From Photorhabdus sp. CRCIA-P01 (GTDB lineage Bacteria > Pseudomonadota > Gammaproteobacteria > Enterobacterales > Enterobacteriaceae), in the NCBI RefSeq assembly GCF_003545805.1, contig NZ_NMQR01000001.1, forward strand, positions 62,001 through 126,000: 64,000 nt of DNA, given 5' to 3'. Below, piece after piece: positions 28,074-38,597 of the stretch (position 1 is the first letter of the stretch; every line of letters begins with the position of its first letter). The notes beneath the pieces were generated by a model. The model did not search any database. It was not told the origin of the DNA and was given only the letters and a program-made list of their open reading frames with translations. The position numbers and the translations under genes are program-made.

Positions 28074-31000
28074 ATGAACGATAAGACAACGCTCCAATCC
28101 AATAATAATGTGTCTCAGACTATTTCAACGCTATTAATGAAAACAATCCCGGCAGCAGCAGAAAATAGTTTAGCGACTCAACTCATCACTTTTGGTTACC
28201 AATCTGTTTTCGATATTATGCGCGTCGGAAAGTCCCGTTTTCTTCGCCGCCATAAGCATCAGTTCTCTGGACACGCGGGAGAAATTTATGATCGGGCGCT
28301 CAGTTTTGCCACTCAACTTGTCCATATGCAAAGAGAACAAGGGTTACGCGATGGTGAGCAGTTGCGCTTGAAACGCATTGCAGAGGGCAAACCGGAGCTG
28401 CCGAGTTATGCTGATCTTTTTCCTGAACCTTGGGACAACTTCTGTCGCCCAGGAGCGCTGGAAGCACTTAACTCCCCAATAAGTTATTTACTTGAGCTCT
28501 ATCTGTTTGCACGGCAAATCGAGCTGGATTCTACAGAAGGCGCGGCAATGCTGGAACAGCGACGCCCTGACTTAGCCGAATTAATGCTGGATGCGGACAA
28601 TACCTATCAGGAACTCCCGGCATTAAAGATCGTCAATGAAGTGCTCAGTTACTCCGCCGCAAACTATATTGACTTAACGGAAGATACAGGCAAACCGGTT
28701 AATCAAGTGCTAGGTGAGACACGCTATCCCTTTACGTTGCCATTCAGCCTGCCGACAACGCAAATAACCTTGGGATTAGAGCAAAAAAAGACCTCGCTGG
28801 CTAAAATTATTCAGGCAGTAAATACCGAGATCCCGTGGTTTAGTAACAATCCACCACCAAATAAGCAGAACAACATTTTGCTGGCAGGTACCCTGCTGAG
28901 TAAGGAGCAAATGGCATTACTGAGCCAACCCAGTCCATTTACTCAAGTACATCTGACTCGTCCCCGCTTACGGGATGTTTATCTCAGCGGCAGTACAACA
29001 GAAACGGTCACCGATATTGTGCTTTCTGCTCATGGCTATATTGTGCCAAAACAAACTGATGTCAGTGGCCCAGAAGCACTAACATACAGTGAGATTGAAC
29101 CCGCGCCGGACAGCCATGAATTCATAACCATCACCTGTATTAATCAGGATAAAAAGCCCATTACGATTAAGTTACGGGGTAAATCAGTACTCAGTTATCA
29201 GCGTATTAAAGCCCGGTTGCTCCCGTTTGATGATACTCCGCCCTACCCGCGCCAGTTAGAACTCAGTTGGCATGACGAAGATAATCCCGGCCTGGATCTT
29301 TCTGATGGCCCTTATTTTGGTGAGATCAAGATCGAAGTTCAGGCGTGGTCAGAGAAGAGATCAATACTGACCTTAACATACCATTTCGCCATTGCCAGTG
29401 ATGATATTGATGAAGATAAATTACTACCGGAAGCCACCGATTTCTTCTTAGAAAACTACGGTATCCCTCCGCAACAAAGGCAAAAGCTGGAAGAGATTTT
29501 GTTCTTCTCTGAACAAACCAAGGGCTCTGTTGAAGAATTGGAACGGGCATTCAGCCACGGCGATTACCATCCCACCGTGTCATCGAATGTTCAGTTTAAG
29601 AATACAATCTTTAGTAATGGACAGAGCCACGCCACATTTCCTACTCCTTATCAATATGGCTCGGTATATCTGAATTCCGCCCACCCAGAAGCGTTGGATA
29701 TTAACAAAACGCGTCCCCGTAGTATGACGGCAATCACGGAATATCGTTTCGATCGCTTAAACCGTTTGTTACGCCTGCAACGCTGGACAAAACTACCACA
29801 TGATAAATTAGACTTGTTGCTTACCTCTGCTGCCCGAGCAGAAGGTATGGCTAATTTAGAACTGAATATCAACTACAATAGCCTTCGAGCTCTGGGTCTA
29901 TTCCGTTATTTAAACAATAACTATAATTTGGCCGCCGAAGCCTTTGCCGCGTTTGTCTACCAGATTACCCCTTTCGGCATCAGTTCTGATGTGCCGTTCT
30001 TCGATCAGGTATTTAACCAGCCTCAGTTGTTTGATATCCCAATGGCGTTGGACAATAGCGAATTTGACTATACTGCCCGCCGGGGCAACGATGCCAGAAC
30101 GGTAAAACAGATCTGTGCCGGTCTGGGGATTGCTTCAGCGACTTTCCAGATTTTAGCTCAACAGGTCTGTTCCGCATTCTCATTGCCGGAAAAACGGCTC
30201 ACTCGTTCTCTGGATGTCATATCCGCATTTTATCGGCTGGTTATGATCCCCAGGCTGTTTAAACTGACCGCAGAACAAGGGATTATTATTGTTGATATTC
30301 TCTCCAAAATTGGGGGTTTTAATCCGCTATTGCTGGCTGGAGCGCCTCGTTTAAGCCCACTGGGGAGTGACGGAGAATCAACAACGGAAGTCGATGTTCT
30401 TGATATCATTCTTGCTATCGAGGAGATGTCATCCTGGCTATCACAGACAAAACTGACGCCAGAAGAGCTTAGCCTGTTCATTCAAAATCAGCGTTTGCCC
30501 ATTGTCGCCACTGATAGCAGCGCAGATTTTTTTGGCGGCATTGTCTCTAGCTTGCCGGAAAATCTTTTGACAGAACAAGACTTCCAGGGCCCGGAAATTC
30601 CTGATATCGGCAACTGGATGCTAAAACTTAACGAGCTCATTACCGAAGATGGTCTGGTGAAACCGTTTCCTTTGGTCTGGGCACAAAGTGATGACGAATA
30701 TCTTAACAAAATCATCACCCCCATCGTTGATGCGTTAACTCCTCCTCCAGACGATAAACCGCTTACAATTACCGCACTGAGGCTGATTATTCAGCAATAT
30801 AAAACGGCACAGGACAATCTGGTTTCTACGGCAGTTGCCAAGGAATACGGTGTTTCCCGCGATGTGGTCCCGCTGTTGTTGAGATGGGTTGGCAGTAGCG
30901 TAACGGAGCTATTGGAGATGCTGAATCAGCAATCGCGCCAGTATCACGGACATCTCCTTCATGCTCAGCAAATCTCCGATGAGCTTCTGCAAATTGCCTA

Positions 31001-31526
31001 CAATCTGGCGATGAACGGTGCCCTGATTAAACAACTGCGACTAACTCCCCAACTATTGTTCCTGCGCCTGGCCGAGCCAACATGGCTGAGCCTATCCTCC
31101 CCTAAAGTTACAGATCCCGGACAAGGTGCGCCATTGACACTGAAAGAAGTCTTTATATTGAGCCGTTATCGTCATTGGGTAACCTCGTCATTGCACACGG
31201 AAGATAAATTAATCGAATATCTGGCTTACGCCAATAATCCGCCCGTTCAGCGTAATGACGAAGATATTAACCTCGATTGCGCAGAACTATTAGCCGATAT
31301 TTTAGGTTGGGAGGCCAGTGAAGTAGAACAGGCATGTGAACAATTTACCCCGACTCGAGCTTGCAATATGGGGCAGATTGATTGGTTACGCCGTGTTCAG
31401 GCACTTTCACAACAGACGAAACTCTCCGTTTCACCACTTCGTGAAGCCGCCACCATCAGCCCCTCTTCCTCATTCGATCAGATCCAACATGTCGGTGAGG
31501 CCGTCATTGCGGCGACAAAATCCTGA
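28074..31526 (+). CDS. Tc toxin A component, N-terminal half (TcaA/TccA/YenA1-like)
   Basis: A 1150-residue protein corresponding to the N-terminal part of a TcA pore subunit. The VRP1-type region is seen early: LITFGYQSVFDIMRVGKSRF, then AEIYDRALSFATQL-like sequence and LFPEPWDNFCRPGALEALNS with SPISYLLELYLFARQ. The shell-forming alpha-helical domain runs through ATDFFLENYGIPPQQRQKLE and RFDRLNRLLRLQRWTKLPHD to the C-terminus. The length is close to YenA1 of Yersinia entomophaga. It is followed after 21 bases by the C-terminal half, as in other split TcA systems. The start ATG 28074 has AAGGTG upstream. Confidence 0.93.
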   Translation: MNDKTTLQSNNNVSQTISTLLMKTIPAAAENSLATQLITFGYQSVFDIMRVGKSRFLRRHKHQFSGHAGEIYDRALSFATQLVHMQREQGLRDGEQLRLKRIAEGKPELPSYADLFPEPWDNFCRPGALEALNSPISYLLELYLFARQIELDSTEGAAMLEQRRPDLAELMLDADNTYQELPALKIVNEVLSYSAANYIDLTEDTGKPVNQVLGETRYPFTLPFSLPTTQITLGLEQKKTSLAKIIQAVNTEIPWFSNNPPPNKQNNILLAGTLLSKEQMALLSQPSPFTQVHLTRPRLRDVYLSGSTTETVTDIVLSAHGYIVPKQTDVSGPEALTYSEIEPAPDSHEFITITCINQDKKPITIKLRGKSVLSYQRIKARLLPFDDTPPYPRQLELSWHDEDNPGLDLSDGPYFGEIKIEVQAWSEKRSILTLTYHFAIASDDIDEDKLLPEATDFFLENYGIPPQQRQKLEEILFFSEQTKGSVEELERAFSHGDYHPTVSSNVQFKNTIFSNGQSHATFPTPYQYGSVYLNSAHPEALDINKTRPRSMTAITEYRFDRLNRLLRLQRWTKLPHDKLDLLLTSAARAEGMANLELNINYNSLRALGLFRYLNNNYNLAAEAFAAFVYQITPFGISSDVPFFDQVFNQPQLFDIPMALDNSEFDYTARRGNDARTVKQICAGLGIASATFQILAQQVCSAFSLPEKRLTRSLDVISAFYRLVMIPRLFKLTAEQGIIIVDILSKIGGFNPLLLAGAPRLSPLGSDGESTTEVDVLDIILAIEEMSSWLSQTKLTPEELSLFIQNQRLPIVATDSSADFFGGIVSSLPENLLTEQDFQGPEIPDIGNWMLKLNELITEDGLVKPFPLVWAQSDDEYLNKIITPIVDALTPPPDDKPLTITALRLIIQQYKTAQDNLVSTAVAKEYGVSRDVVPLLLRWVGSSVTELLEMLNQQSRQYHGHLLHAQQISDELLQIAYNLAMNGALIKQLRLTPQLLFLRLAEPTWLSLSSPKVTDPGQGAPLTLKEVFILSRYRHWVTSSLHTEDKLIEYLAYANNPPVQRNDEDINLDCAELLADILGWEASEVEQACEQFTPTRACNMGQIDWLRRVQALSQQTKLSVSPLREAATISPSSSFDQIQHVGEAVIAATKS

Positions 31527-31547
31527 TCTTCCCGGAGAACAACAACG

Positions 31548-34500
31548 ATGAGCGAAAATACGATAGAAGCAAGTTTGTTGGAAGCACAGCGAGATGCATT
31601 GCTGGACTATTTTATTGGTCAGGTAGTTGCTCACTCTCCCACTATGGAGTCGCTACGTGACGACATTAAAAATGTGGATGATGTCTATGATTATCTGCTG
31701 TTGGATATCATGGTTTCCGCCAAAGTCAACACCAGCCGTGTCGCAATGGCAACCAATACTCTTCAGCAATACATTAACCGCATCTCACTGAATATTGAAA
31801 AAGGTCTGTTTATGACCGTAGAGGAGAGCGAAAACTGGCAAGAATTTGCCAATCGTTACAACTATTGGTCCGCCGACCGCATGCTGAGAACCTATCCGGA
31901 AAGTTATTTGGAACCCATGCTGCGACTGAATAAAACGGAGTTTTTCTTTCAACTTGAAAGCAGCCTCAATCAAGGAAAGATTACCGAGGAATCGGTACAA
32001 CAAGCCGTGCTAGGATATTTGAATAACTTTGAAGACGTTAGCAATTTGGAAGTTATTGCCAGCTACGAAGACGGCGTAGACACCACTCGTGATAAATTTT
32101 TCTTTATCGGACGTACCCGAACTCAACCTTACCAATACTACTGGCGCTCTCTGAATCTGTCTATTCGACATCCAGATACCGATGCGCTTTCACCGAATGC
32201 CTGGAGTGAATGGCGTTTTATCGATTTACCATTAGGAGGAGTAAAAAGCACAACGATACGTCCCATCTTTTTAAATAATCGCTTGTATATTGCCTGGGCG
32301 GAAAGCGAAGAAGTCACGCCAACGACAACGAATTTTCGTCTACTTGCAGACACAGCGGAAGCACCGAAAACGTACAACACTCAATTAAAAATCGCCTACG
32401 CAAAATATGATGGAACCTGGAGCGCTCCCAGTATTCTGCGGGAAAGCGAATTGCCCTATCAGATGACCGATATGGTCGCCGTCATGGATGTAATGCAAGG
32501 CGAACCGAAGCTCGCTATCATCGCCTTTATTCGTCTTCAAGGAATGGATGGTGATAAACCTTATGATTACGATTACTGTTTCGAATTTATCTGCGATACG
32601 TTGTTGGCGGAAATTACCGATCTACCCGATACATCGGAAAAATATGCTGCTGATCTAGTGTGGTATTATTCCCGCGAGCATAAAGATGGGCCAAACCCCA
32701 TACCTTACCGTACTATGGTGCTTTACCCAGCAACCCGTAATACCAAATTTATGATTGCGGGAGCAGATCAGGAAGACGGCAACGAAAAACTAGGAAGAGG
32801 GACGATAGAACTGGTTGTCGATTTTGTCTATGGCTCCAGCACCGAACTGCAACTGACCGCCAGATCGACTTTTGATTATGGTTCTGATCCGATTCATGAC
32901 AACTTTCCAGACGAAATTGATTTCTGTATTTGGCAACTCAGTATCACCAAAACCAAGAATGCTGATGGGAAAGAAATCGAAGTCCAGTCCGAGGAAAAAC
33001 TAGGATCAGTTACCATACATAAACACCAACCCGTACCAGAACTTGTTGTTCCCCGCCTAGATCTGGGAGACCACCGCTCCGTTAAGCTAAAGGCTGGAAT
33101 CGATATCATTGGTGGTGGATCATACACAAATGACTATCGGATCGGGATGTTGATCCGTCCATTGGTTCAGTTTAAAGAAGAGCGTCAAGTTCAGTACCTT
33201 TCCTTACCAGCGGATGATGCTAAGCATGTTCCGCCCACTATTCGACTGAACACTTTATTCGCCAAAGAATTAATCAGCCGCGCCAGCCAAGGTATCCATC
33301 AGGTACTCAGTTGGGATACTCAACATATTAAGGAACTGCCTCTACCGCCGCACAGTGGCATGACAGCCATCGACCTCGATGGTGCCAACGGTATCTATTT
33401 CTGGGAGCTATTCTTCCATATGCCATTCCTGGTGGCCTGGCGCTTGAATATAGAGCAACGACTTGAAGAAGCAACACAGTGGTTACACTATATATTCAAC
33501 CCACTGGAAGACGCCGAACATCCCGATTTATCCAAAGGAAAGCCGCGTTACTGGAACAGCCGGCCACTGATTGATCCTCCACCGAAATTTATGCGCAGCC
33601 TTACCCAGCCGACAGATCCTGATGCCATCGCCGCCAGCGAACCTATTCACTATCGCAAAGCGATTTTCCGTTTCTATTTGAAAAATCTGCTGGATCAAGG
33701 TGATCGGGAGTACCGCAAACTGACGCAAACTTCCCGTATCATTGCCCGACTCACCTATGCGTCGGCTAACAACCTACTCGGTACCAGTCCGGATATTCAG
33801 CTCGCCGCCGAGTGGAAACCGCGTACGCTGGAAGACACAGCGACCTATACCAATACTCAGACACGTCAGTTGGAAATGATGATGACGGACACGCTACCTC
33901 TGTTGCCTGTCGCGTGGGATTCCGCCGTTGCCAATCAACCCTCGGATTTATTCCGTAAGCCTGTCGATACGGAATATTTGAAGCTTTGGGAGGAACTGGC
34001 GCGGCGGATTTATAACTTGCGCCATAATTTAACATTGGACGGAAAAGAGTATCCAGCCGGGCTATTTGATGAACCTATTAGCCCTCGTGATTTGTTGAAA
34101 CAGCGCTATCAACGTGTTGTTGCCAACCGTCAGGCCGGAGCTAAGAGAATGTCGATCCCCAATTATCGCTTTGCCCCCGTGTTCAACCGGGCAATGAGCG
34201 GTGTGGAGACATTAATTCAGTACGGAAATAGCTTCCTCGGTTTGCTGGAACGCAAAGATAATCTGGACTTTGAACGTTTCAGAATGCAGCAACAGTTAGG
34301 TTTGTATAACTTTACTGTGAATCTGCAACAGCAGACAATCGACATCAATCAAGCCTCTTTGGATGCGTTAAATATTAGCCGACGTGCCGCACTTGAACGG
34401 CAACAGCATTACCAAGCGCTGTACGATGAAGATATCTCCAGTACCGAACAGCAAGTGATTGAATTACAAGGAGGAGCGGCTGACGCGGTTATTGCTGCCC

Positions 34501-35684
34501 AAGCTGTTTCCACTGCGGGAGCGGTTGCGGATCTCGTACCTAATATTTTTGGCTTTGCCGTTGGCGGTATGCAATATGGTGCTCCATTAAGAGCCATTGC
34601 AGAAGGGATACGTATTGAATATGAATCTAAAAATGCGAAAGCTAACAGCCTGAGCGTTTCAGAAAATTACCGCCGTCGTCGTCAGGAATGGGAAATTCAG
34701 TACAAACAGGCTGAAATTAACGTCGAAGAAATCGATCAACAAATTGCTATTCAGAACCGACAATTGCAGGCATCTATCACTCAATTGGCGCACATACAGG
34801 CACAAAGAGAACACGATAATACGCTGTTAGAGTATTTTTCCCAGCGGTTCACCAGTGAAAGCCTGTACATGTGGATGATCAGCCAAATTTCCGCGCTGTA
34901 TTTACAAGCATATGACGCCGTGATGTCTTTATGTTTGTCCGCCGAAGCTTCCTGGCAATATGAAACAGGAAAATTTGACACACAGTTTATTCAAAGCGGG
35001 GGCTGGAACGATCTCTATCAGGGGTTATTGGTCGGAGAATCACTGAAGTTGTCCTTACTGCACATGGATCAGGCGTATATGAAACAGAACGTTCGCCGGT
35101 TGGAGGTGGTTAAAACCATTTCATTAAAATCGCTACTAACTTCTCAAGCATGGGAAGCAGGGAAGTCAACCGGTAACTTTAATTTCAACCTGGATTCTGA
35201 AATGTTCCTCGGAGATTATCCCGGACATATTGATCGTCGTATTAAAACCGTCTCAGTTTCTCTCGCTACACTAGTCGGTCCCTATCAGGATATTCGTGCA
35301 ACGCTAGTGCAAAACAGCAACAGCATCAATTATATGGAAGATTCTGACACTATCGACTATCTACTTAATCCAGTTAAATATGGCGAACCTCTTGGCTTAA
35401 TTCGTAACTTACAGGCCAATCAGGCCGTGGTGTTATCAACCGGCATAAATGATAGCGGCATGTTCCAGCTTGATTTCCAAGATGAACGTTTCCTGCCTTT
35501 CGAAGGAACGGGGGTGTTTTCTAACTGGACACTGACGTTTGGCGATAATCAATCTGATCTGCTGGAAAAGATGAGCGATATTATCATCCATCTGCGTTAT
35601 ACGGCACGTTCTACTAGCGATAGTTTCGCCAAAAAAGTCAAACAGCGATTACTACAGCACGAAGCTCAGAAAAAACAAGACTAA
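31548..35684 (+). CDS. Tc toxin A component, C-terminal half (TcaB/TccB/YenA2-like)
   Basis: A 1378-residue protein with the channel-forming part of TcA. The N-terminal region has LEAQRDALLDYFIGQ and YDYLLLDIMVSAKVNTSRVA, then the neuraminidase-like region. The C-terminal third has the long pore helices: RMQQQLGLYNFTVNLQQQTI, a hydrophobic tip near residues 975-1010 (AVIAAQAVSTAGAVADLVPN), and EYFSQRFTSESLYMWMISQ. The TcB-binding domain lies at the end (TGVFSNWTLTFGDNQS). It starts 21 bases after its partner with a GGAG site. Together the two would build the pentameric injection channel. Confidence 0.94.
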   Translation: MSENTIEASLLEAQRDALLDYFIGQVVAHSPTMESLRDDIKNVDDVYDYLLLDIMVSAKVNTSRVAMATNTLQQYINRISLNIEKGLFMTVEESENWQEFANRYNYWSADRMLRTYPESYLEPMLRLNKTEFFFQLESSLNQGKITEESVQQAVLGYLNNFEDVSNLEVIASYEDGVDTTRDKFFFIGRTRTQPYQYYWRSLNLSIRHPDTDALSPNAWSEWRFIDLPLGGVKSTTIRPIFLNNRLYIAWAESEEVTPTTTNFRLLADTAEAPKTYNTQLKIAYAKYDGTWSAPSILRESELPYQMTDMVAVMDVMQGEPKLAIIAFIRLQGMDGDKPYDYDYCFEFICDTLLAEITDLPDTSEKYAADLVWYYSREHKDGPNPIPYRTMVLYPATRNTKFMIAGADQEDGNEKLGRGTIELVVDFVYGSSTELQLTARSTFDYGSDPIHDNFPDEIDFCIWQLSITKTKNADGKEIEVQSEEKLGSVTIHKHQPVPELVVPRLDLGDHRSVKLKAGIDIIGGGSYTNDYRIGMLIRPLVQFKEERQVQYLSLPADDAKHVPPTIRLNTLFAKELISRASQGIHQVLSWDTQHIKELPLPPHSGMTAIDLDGANGIYFWELFFHMPFLVAWRLNIEQRLEEATQWLHYIFNPLEDAEHPDLSKGKPRYWNSRPLIDPPPKFMRSLTQPTDPDAIAASEPIHYRKAIFRFYLKNLLDQGDREYRKLTQTSRIIARLTYASANNLLGTSPDIQLAAEWKPRTLEDTATYTNTQTRQLEMMMTDTLPLLPVAWDSAVANQPSDLFRKPVDTEYLKLWEELARRIYNLRHNLTLDGKEYPAGLFDEPISPRDLLKQRYQRVVANRQAGAKRMSIPNYRFAPVFNRAMSGVETLIQYGNSFLGLLERKDNLDFERFRMQQQLGLYNFTVNLQQQTIDINQASLDALNISRRAALERQQHYQALYDEDISSTEQQVIELQGGAADAVIAAQAVSTAGAVADLVPNIFGFAVGGMQYGAPLRAIAEGIRIEYESKNAKANSLSVSENYRRRRQEWEIQYKQAEINVEEIDQQIAIQNRQLQASITQLAHIQAQREHDNTLLEYFSQRFTSESLYMWMISQISALYLQAYDAVMSLCLSAEASWQYETGKFDTQFIQSGGWNDLYQGLLVGESLKLSLLHMDQAYMKQNVRRLEVVKTISLKSLLTSQAWEAGKSTGNFNFNLDSEMFLGDYPGHIDRRIKTVSVSLATLVGPYQDIRATLVQNSNSINYMEDSDTIDYLLNPVKYGEPLGLIRNLQANQAVVLSTGINDSGMFQLDFQDERFLPFEGTGVFSNWTLTFGDNQSDLLEKMSDIIIHLRYTARSTSDSFAKKVKQRLLQHEAQKKQD

Positions 35685-35695
35685 CCGACGCCCAT

Positions 35696-35722
35696 TTCAC
35701 ACCTCACTGAATGAGGTGTGAA
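35696..35722 (+). terminator. Hairpin between the TcA genes and chitinase 2
   Basis: TTCACACCTCA (35696-35706) and TGAGGTGTGAA (35712-35722) form a perfect 11-bp stem with a 5-base loop, followed by AAATATAAAAGG. There is no T run, so full termination is doubtful. Attenuation or mRNA protection are alternatives. Confidence 0.55.
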
Positions 35723-35742
35723 AAATATAAAAGGTAAAAAAG

Positions 35743-37662
35743 ATGACTGATAACAGTAAATATCAATATACCTGCAAAAAAGTGATGTCCGATGCCAGTG
35801 AAAATATCGGCGCACCGTTAGCCGCCTGGAGCAACCAATCTGGCGGAGAAACTTATTACGTTATATTTGATGGTCAGGTCTATAAAAACACTTACTGGGT
35901 GGAACGCTGGCACATTCCGCAACGTGACAATATCCCTTCATACGAAAATGCCTGGATCTGGGTACGAACCGCAACAAACGCAGAGATCGAAGAACATGGC
36001 AATCCGACACAAGGTACCGTTGAGCCTATCCCCGGAGATGTGGATATTTTAAAACCCGATGCCCTCACAGAAGAGACTTATCGGGAAAAAGGCTATAACC
36101 CTAATGGTTCAGGCACGAATCTGGCTTATACCTCTGCACGCGTATGTCACTCCTTATACAACCAATATGAAACGGACAGAACACGCCCTAAAGTTTCTGC
36201 CTATATTACTGACTGGTGCCAATATGACGCGCGCTTACCCGCCGCTTTAAATGACTCCGGCGGGGATGATGATAAAGATGGGCCTGGTCGTGGATTTAAC
36301 CTAGAAGATATTCCCGCAACCGCTTATGACAGATTGGTATTCAGCTTCTTAGGGATTTATGGCGATAAAGGAAAAAAAAGTGACAGAATCAACCTGTCTG
36401 CTGAAGGTTGGAATAAGCAGTTAAAACCGGGCGATCCTCCCATTACATTCGGTCATATTGTTCCTGTCGACCCTTATGGTGATCTAGGCACCACGCGTAA
36501 CGTCGGGCTACCCGCGGAAGATAAAAGAGATGCCGGACCTAATACATTTCTGCAATTTTATAACCAGCAAGCGGCATCGGGCCTGCTCGGAGGGCTGCGT
36601 AACCTGCAACAAAAAGCCAAACTGGCAGGACACCGTTTAGAACTGGCATTCAGTATCGGCGGCTGGAGTATGTCTGGCTATTTTTCTCCCATGTTAAAAG
36701 ATGACACACAACGCGAGACCTTTATTAACAGCATTGTTGACTTCTTCCAACGTTTCCCCATGTTTACTGCTGTCGATATCGACTGGGAATACCCAGGCGC
36801 CAGTGGTGAAGAGGGTAACGAGTTTGATCCCATTAATGATGGACCGAACTACGCTACTCTCATTAAGGAGTTGCGTCAGGCGTTGGATCGGGCATTCGGC
36901 ACCAGTGCCAGAAAACAGATTACGATTGCATCCAGTGCTGTCGTCGGAAAGCTGAAAAAATCCAACATCAAAGAACTTATCCGCAATGGGTTGGACAATA
37001 TTTTTGTCATGACCTACGACTTCTTTGGAAACGGATGGGCGGAGCACATTGGTCATCATACCAATCTCTATTCTCCTTATTATGCGTCGGACGATCCTGA
37101 TCGCCTGTACGATATTTCAGCCGATGAGGCAATTAAATATCTGATTGAGGTTGAAGGGGTTCCTCCGGGAAAAATTCACCTTGGTTTTGCCAACTATGGT
37201 CGTTCCTGTATAGGCGCCAATCTAGAAACCCGTCAATACAACCGTAACCCAAATAATCCTACACCTGCTCTGGGCACGATGGAAAACGGCGCTCCTGAAT
37301 TTTTCTGCTTGCTGAATAATCAGTTTGACTGTGAGCAACAGCTTGCATGGGCAAAAAATGGTTTTAAATTAATGACAGATACCGCCACCGATGCGGACTT
37401 TCTTTATAACAACACAGGTGGGCATTTTATCTCTCTGGATACCCCTCGTACGGTATTCAAGAAAGGTATTTATGCAACGGAGCATAAACTGGGAGGAATA
37501 TTCTCTTGGTCCGGTGATCAAGATTGCGGCCTGCTGGCAAATGCAGCCAGAGAAGGGGCCGGCTATATCCCGATTAAAGGTAAAGAGAAAATTGACATGG
37601 GGCCACTGTATAACCGGGGAGAACTTATAGAACTTCCTGATGTTAATTCCGGTAAAAAGTAA
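35743..37662 (+). CDS. Chitinase (GH18) with N-terminal chitin-binding-like domain, chitinase 2
   Basis: A 639-residue GH18 enzyme. Residues 26-85 resemble a family 5/12 carbohydrate-binding module, rich in spaced aromatics (YYVIFDGQVYKNTYWVERW and AWIWVR). The barrel follows: LELAFSIGGWSMSGYFSPML, the catalytic D345-I-D347-W-E349 with YPG, and IFVMTYDFFGNGWAEHIGHH. No signal peptide is seen. It is the last gene of the Tc cluster, like Chi2 in Yen-Tc. The catalytic triad of acidic residues is intact, so activity is likely. Chitinases 1 and 2 differ in their N-terminal parts and share the barrel plan. Confidence 0.92.
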   Translation: MTDNSKYQYTCKKVMSDASENIGAPLAAWSNQSGGETYYVIFDGQVYKNTYWVERWHIPQRDNIPSYENAWIWVRTATNAEIEEHGNPTQGTVEPIPGDVDILKPDALTEETYREKGYNPNGSGTNLAYTSARVCHSLYNQYETDRTRPKVSAYITDWCQYDARLPAALNDSGGDDDKDGPGRGFNLEDIPATAYDRLVFSFLGIYGDKGKKSDRINLSAEGWNKQLKPGDPPITFGHIVPVDPYGDLGTTRNVGLPAEDKRDAGPNTFLQFYNQQAASGLLGGLRNLQQKAKLAGHRLELAFSIGGWSMSGYFSPMLKDDTQRETFINSIVDFFQRFPMFTAVDIDWEYPGASGEEGNEFDPINDGPNYATLIKELRQALDRAFGTSARKQITIASSAVVGKLKKSNIKELIRNGLDNIFVMTYDFFGNGWAEHIGHHTNLYSPYYASDDPDRLYDISADEAIKYLIEVEGVPPGKIHLGFANYGRSCIGANLETRQYNRNPNNPTPALGTMENGAPEFFCLLNNQFDCEQQLAWAKNGFKLMTDTATDADFLYNNTGGHFISLDTPRTVFKKGIYATEHKLGGIFSWSGDQDCGLLANAAREGAGYIPIKGKEKIDMGPLYNRGELIELPDVNSGKK

Positions 37663-38083
37663 TCTCGTTTCTTGACTGCTTCTCTTCCTTTAGGAATGAG
37701 GAGCAGCCAACGGCTTTCCTGCAATTGGGTTTTGCCAGCAGGCCGTCCAATTGCCAATATTCAATAATCTTTGCTGTTCCAACTTACTAGGTTAGTCATT
37801 ATTCGTAACAGTTTGGAGCATTAAGGCTTTTTGCAAGTATTAATACGTTCGTAAATACAGGCAATTTTCCAAGGAGTAGCTAATATAAATAACTCAAGAC
37901 AGGAAGTTATGTTAATTGGGTAGCAAGTACTTTACGTCTTATTACCAAAGAATATATTATTATAATTGTCGATTCGATTAAATTTCGCATTCTAATCATT
38001 AATAATGTCTTGCAAATGAAAGATTATCTTTATATAAGTATTTCAATGGCGCAACAAGAGCAATATATCAGGGAGCCTCTAAT
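37663..38083. other. Gap downstream of chitinase 2
   Basis: About 420 AT-rich bases without a gene I can support. A frame open from 38006 without a start codon leads into the small open frame at 38084, suggesting an eroded 5' end there. Confidence 0.4.
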
Positions 38084-38335
38084 GTGGGTTATATCGGTAG
38101 GGCTATTTTAGAGATACCCAAGACTAATATAAGTGCGAAACAAATAAATAATTGGAAATTATTCTCTACTGTCACTGGTGATAGAATTAAAGTTGACAAA
38201 CAATATCAGGTTAAATTTAATGATATTGTGATAGATAATATCATTCTTAAGCCTGTGACTTATGCAACAAAACAAGCATTCGTTAGTGTAAGCCACGGTA
38301 AAGCGACAATTACAATTCAAAGATCAAAAATATGA
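38084..38335 (+). pseudogene. Fragment of an unidentified protein
   Basis: An open frame of 83 codons from GTG 38084. The same frame is open about 26 codons further upstream, without any start codon, and reads sensibly (NGATRAIYQGASN), so this looks like the 3' part of a truncated gene rather than a complete one. The product contains AILEIPKTNISAKQINNWKL and ATKQAFVSVSHGKATI. I do not recognise the family. A hairpin follows 26 bases after the stop. Confidence 0.35.
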
Positions 38336-38361
38336 TAATGTCGTGACTAATCTTTAAGTTA

Positions 38362-38392
38362 AGCCAGTTCCTGATGTATTAAGGAACTGGTT
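38362..38392 (+). terminator. Hairpin downstream of the 38084 fragment
   Basis: AGCCAGTTCCT (38362-38372) pairs with AGGAACTGGTT (38382-38392), with at most one mismatch and a 9-base loop; TTATTT follows. It could end plus-strand transcription coming from the Tc side. The remaining bases to 38597 hold no gene. Confidence 0.6.
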
Positions 38393-38597
38393 ATTTGAAC
38401 GGTTTTCTTTTTTATCCACGATAGCTATTATCCGTTATCACCAATAGTCACTGCCATATGGATTTGACGGTTATCATTGATATCAAGATTAGATAAAACC
38501 ACTAACTGGACAAAGTTCTTCGCAAGAAACGCGATAACAACGGAAATAATGCATGTGTGAGCAGGCACGTCCAGCTTAGTGTTAGCGATTATGGGTA

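Noticed and set aside
38016-38111. Short frame MKDYLYISISMAQQ
   Set aside because: Overlaps the more convincing frame leading into the 38084 fragment and has no ribosome-binding site.
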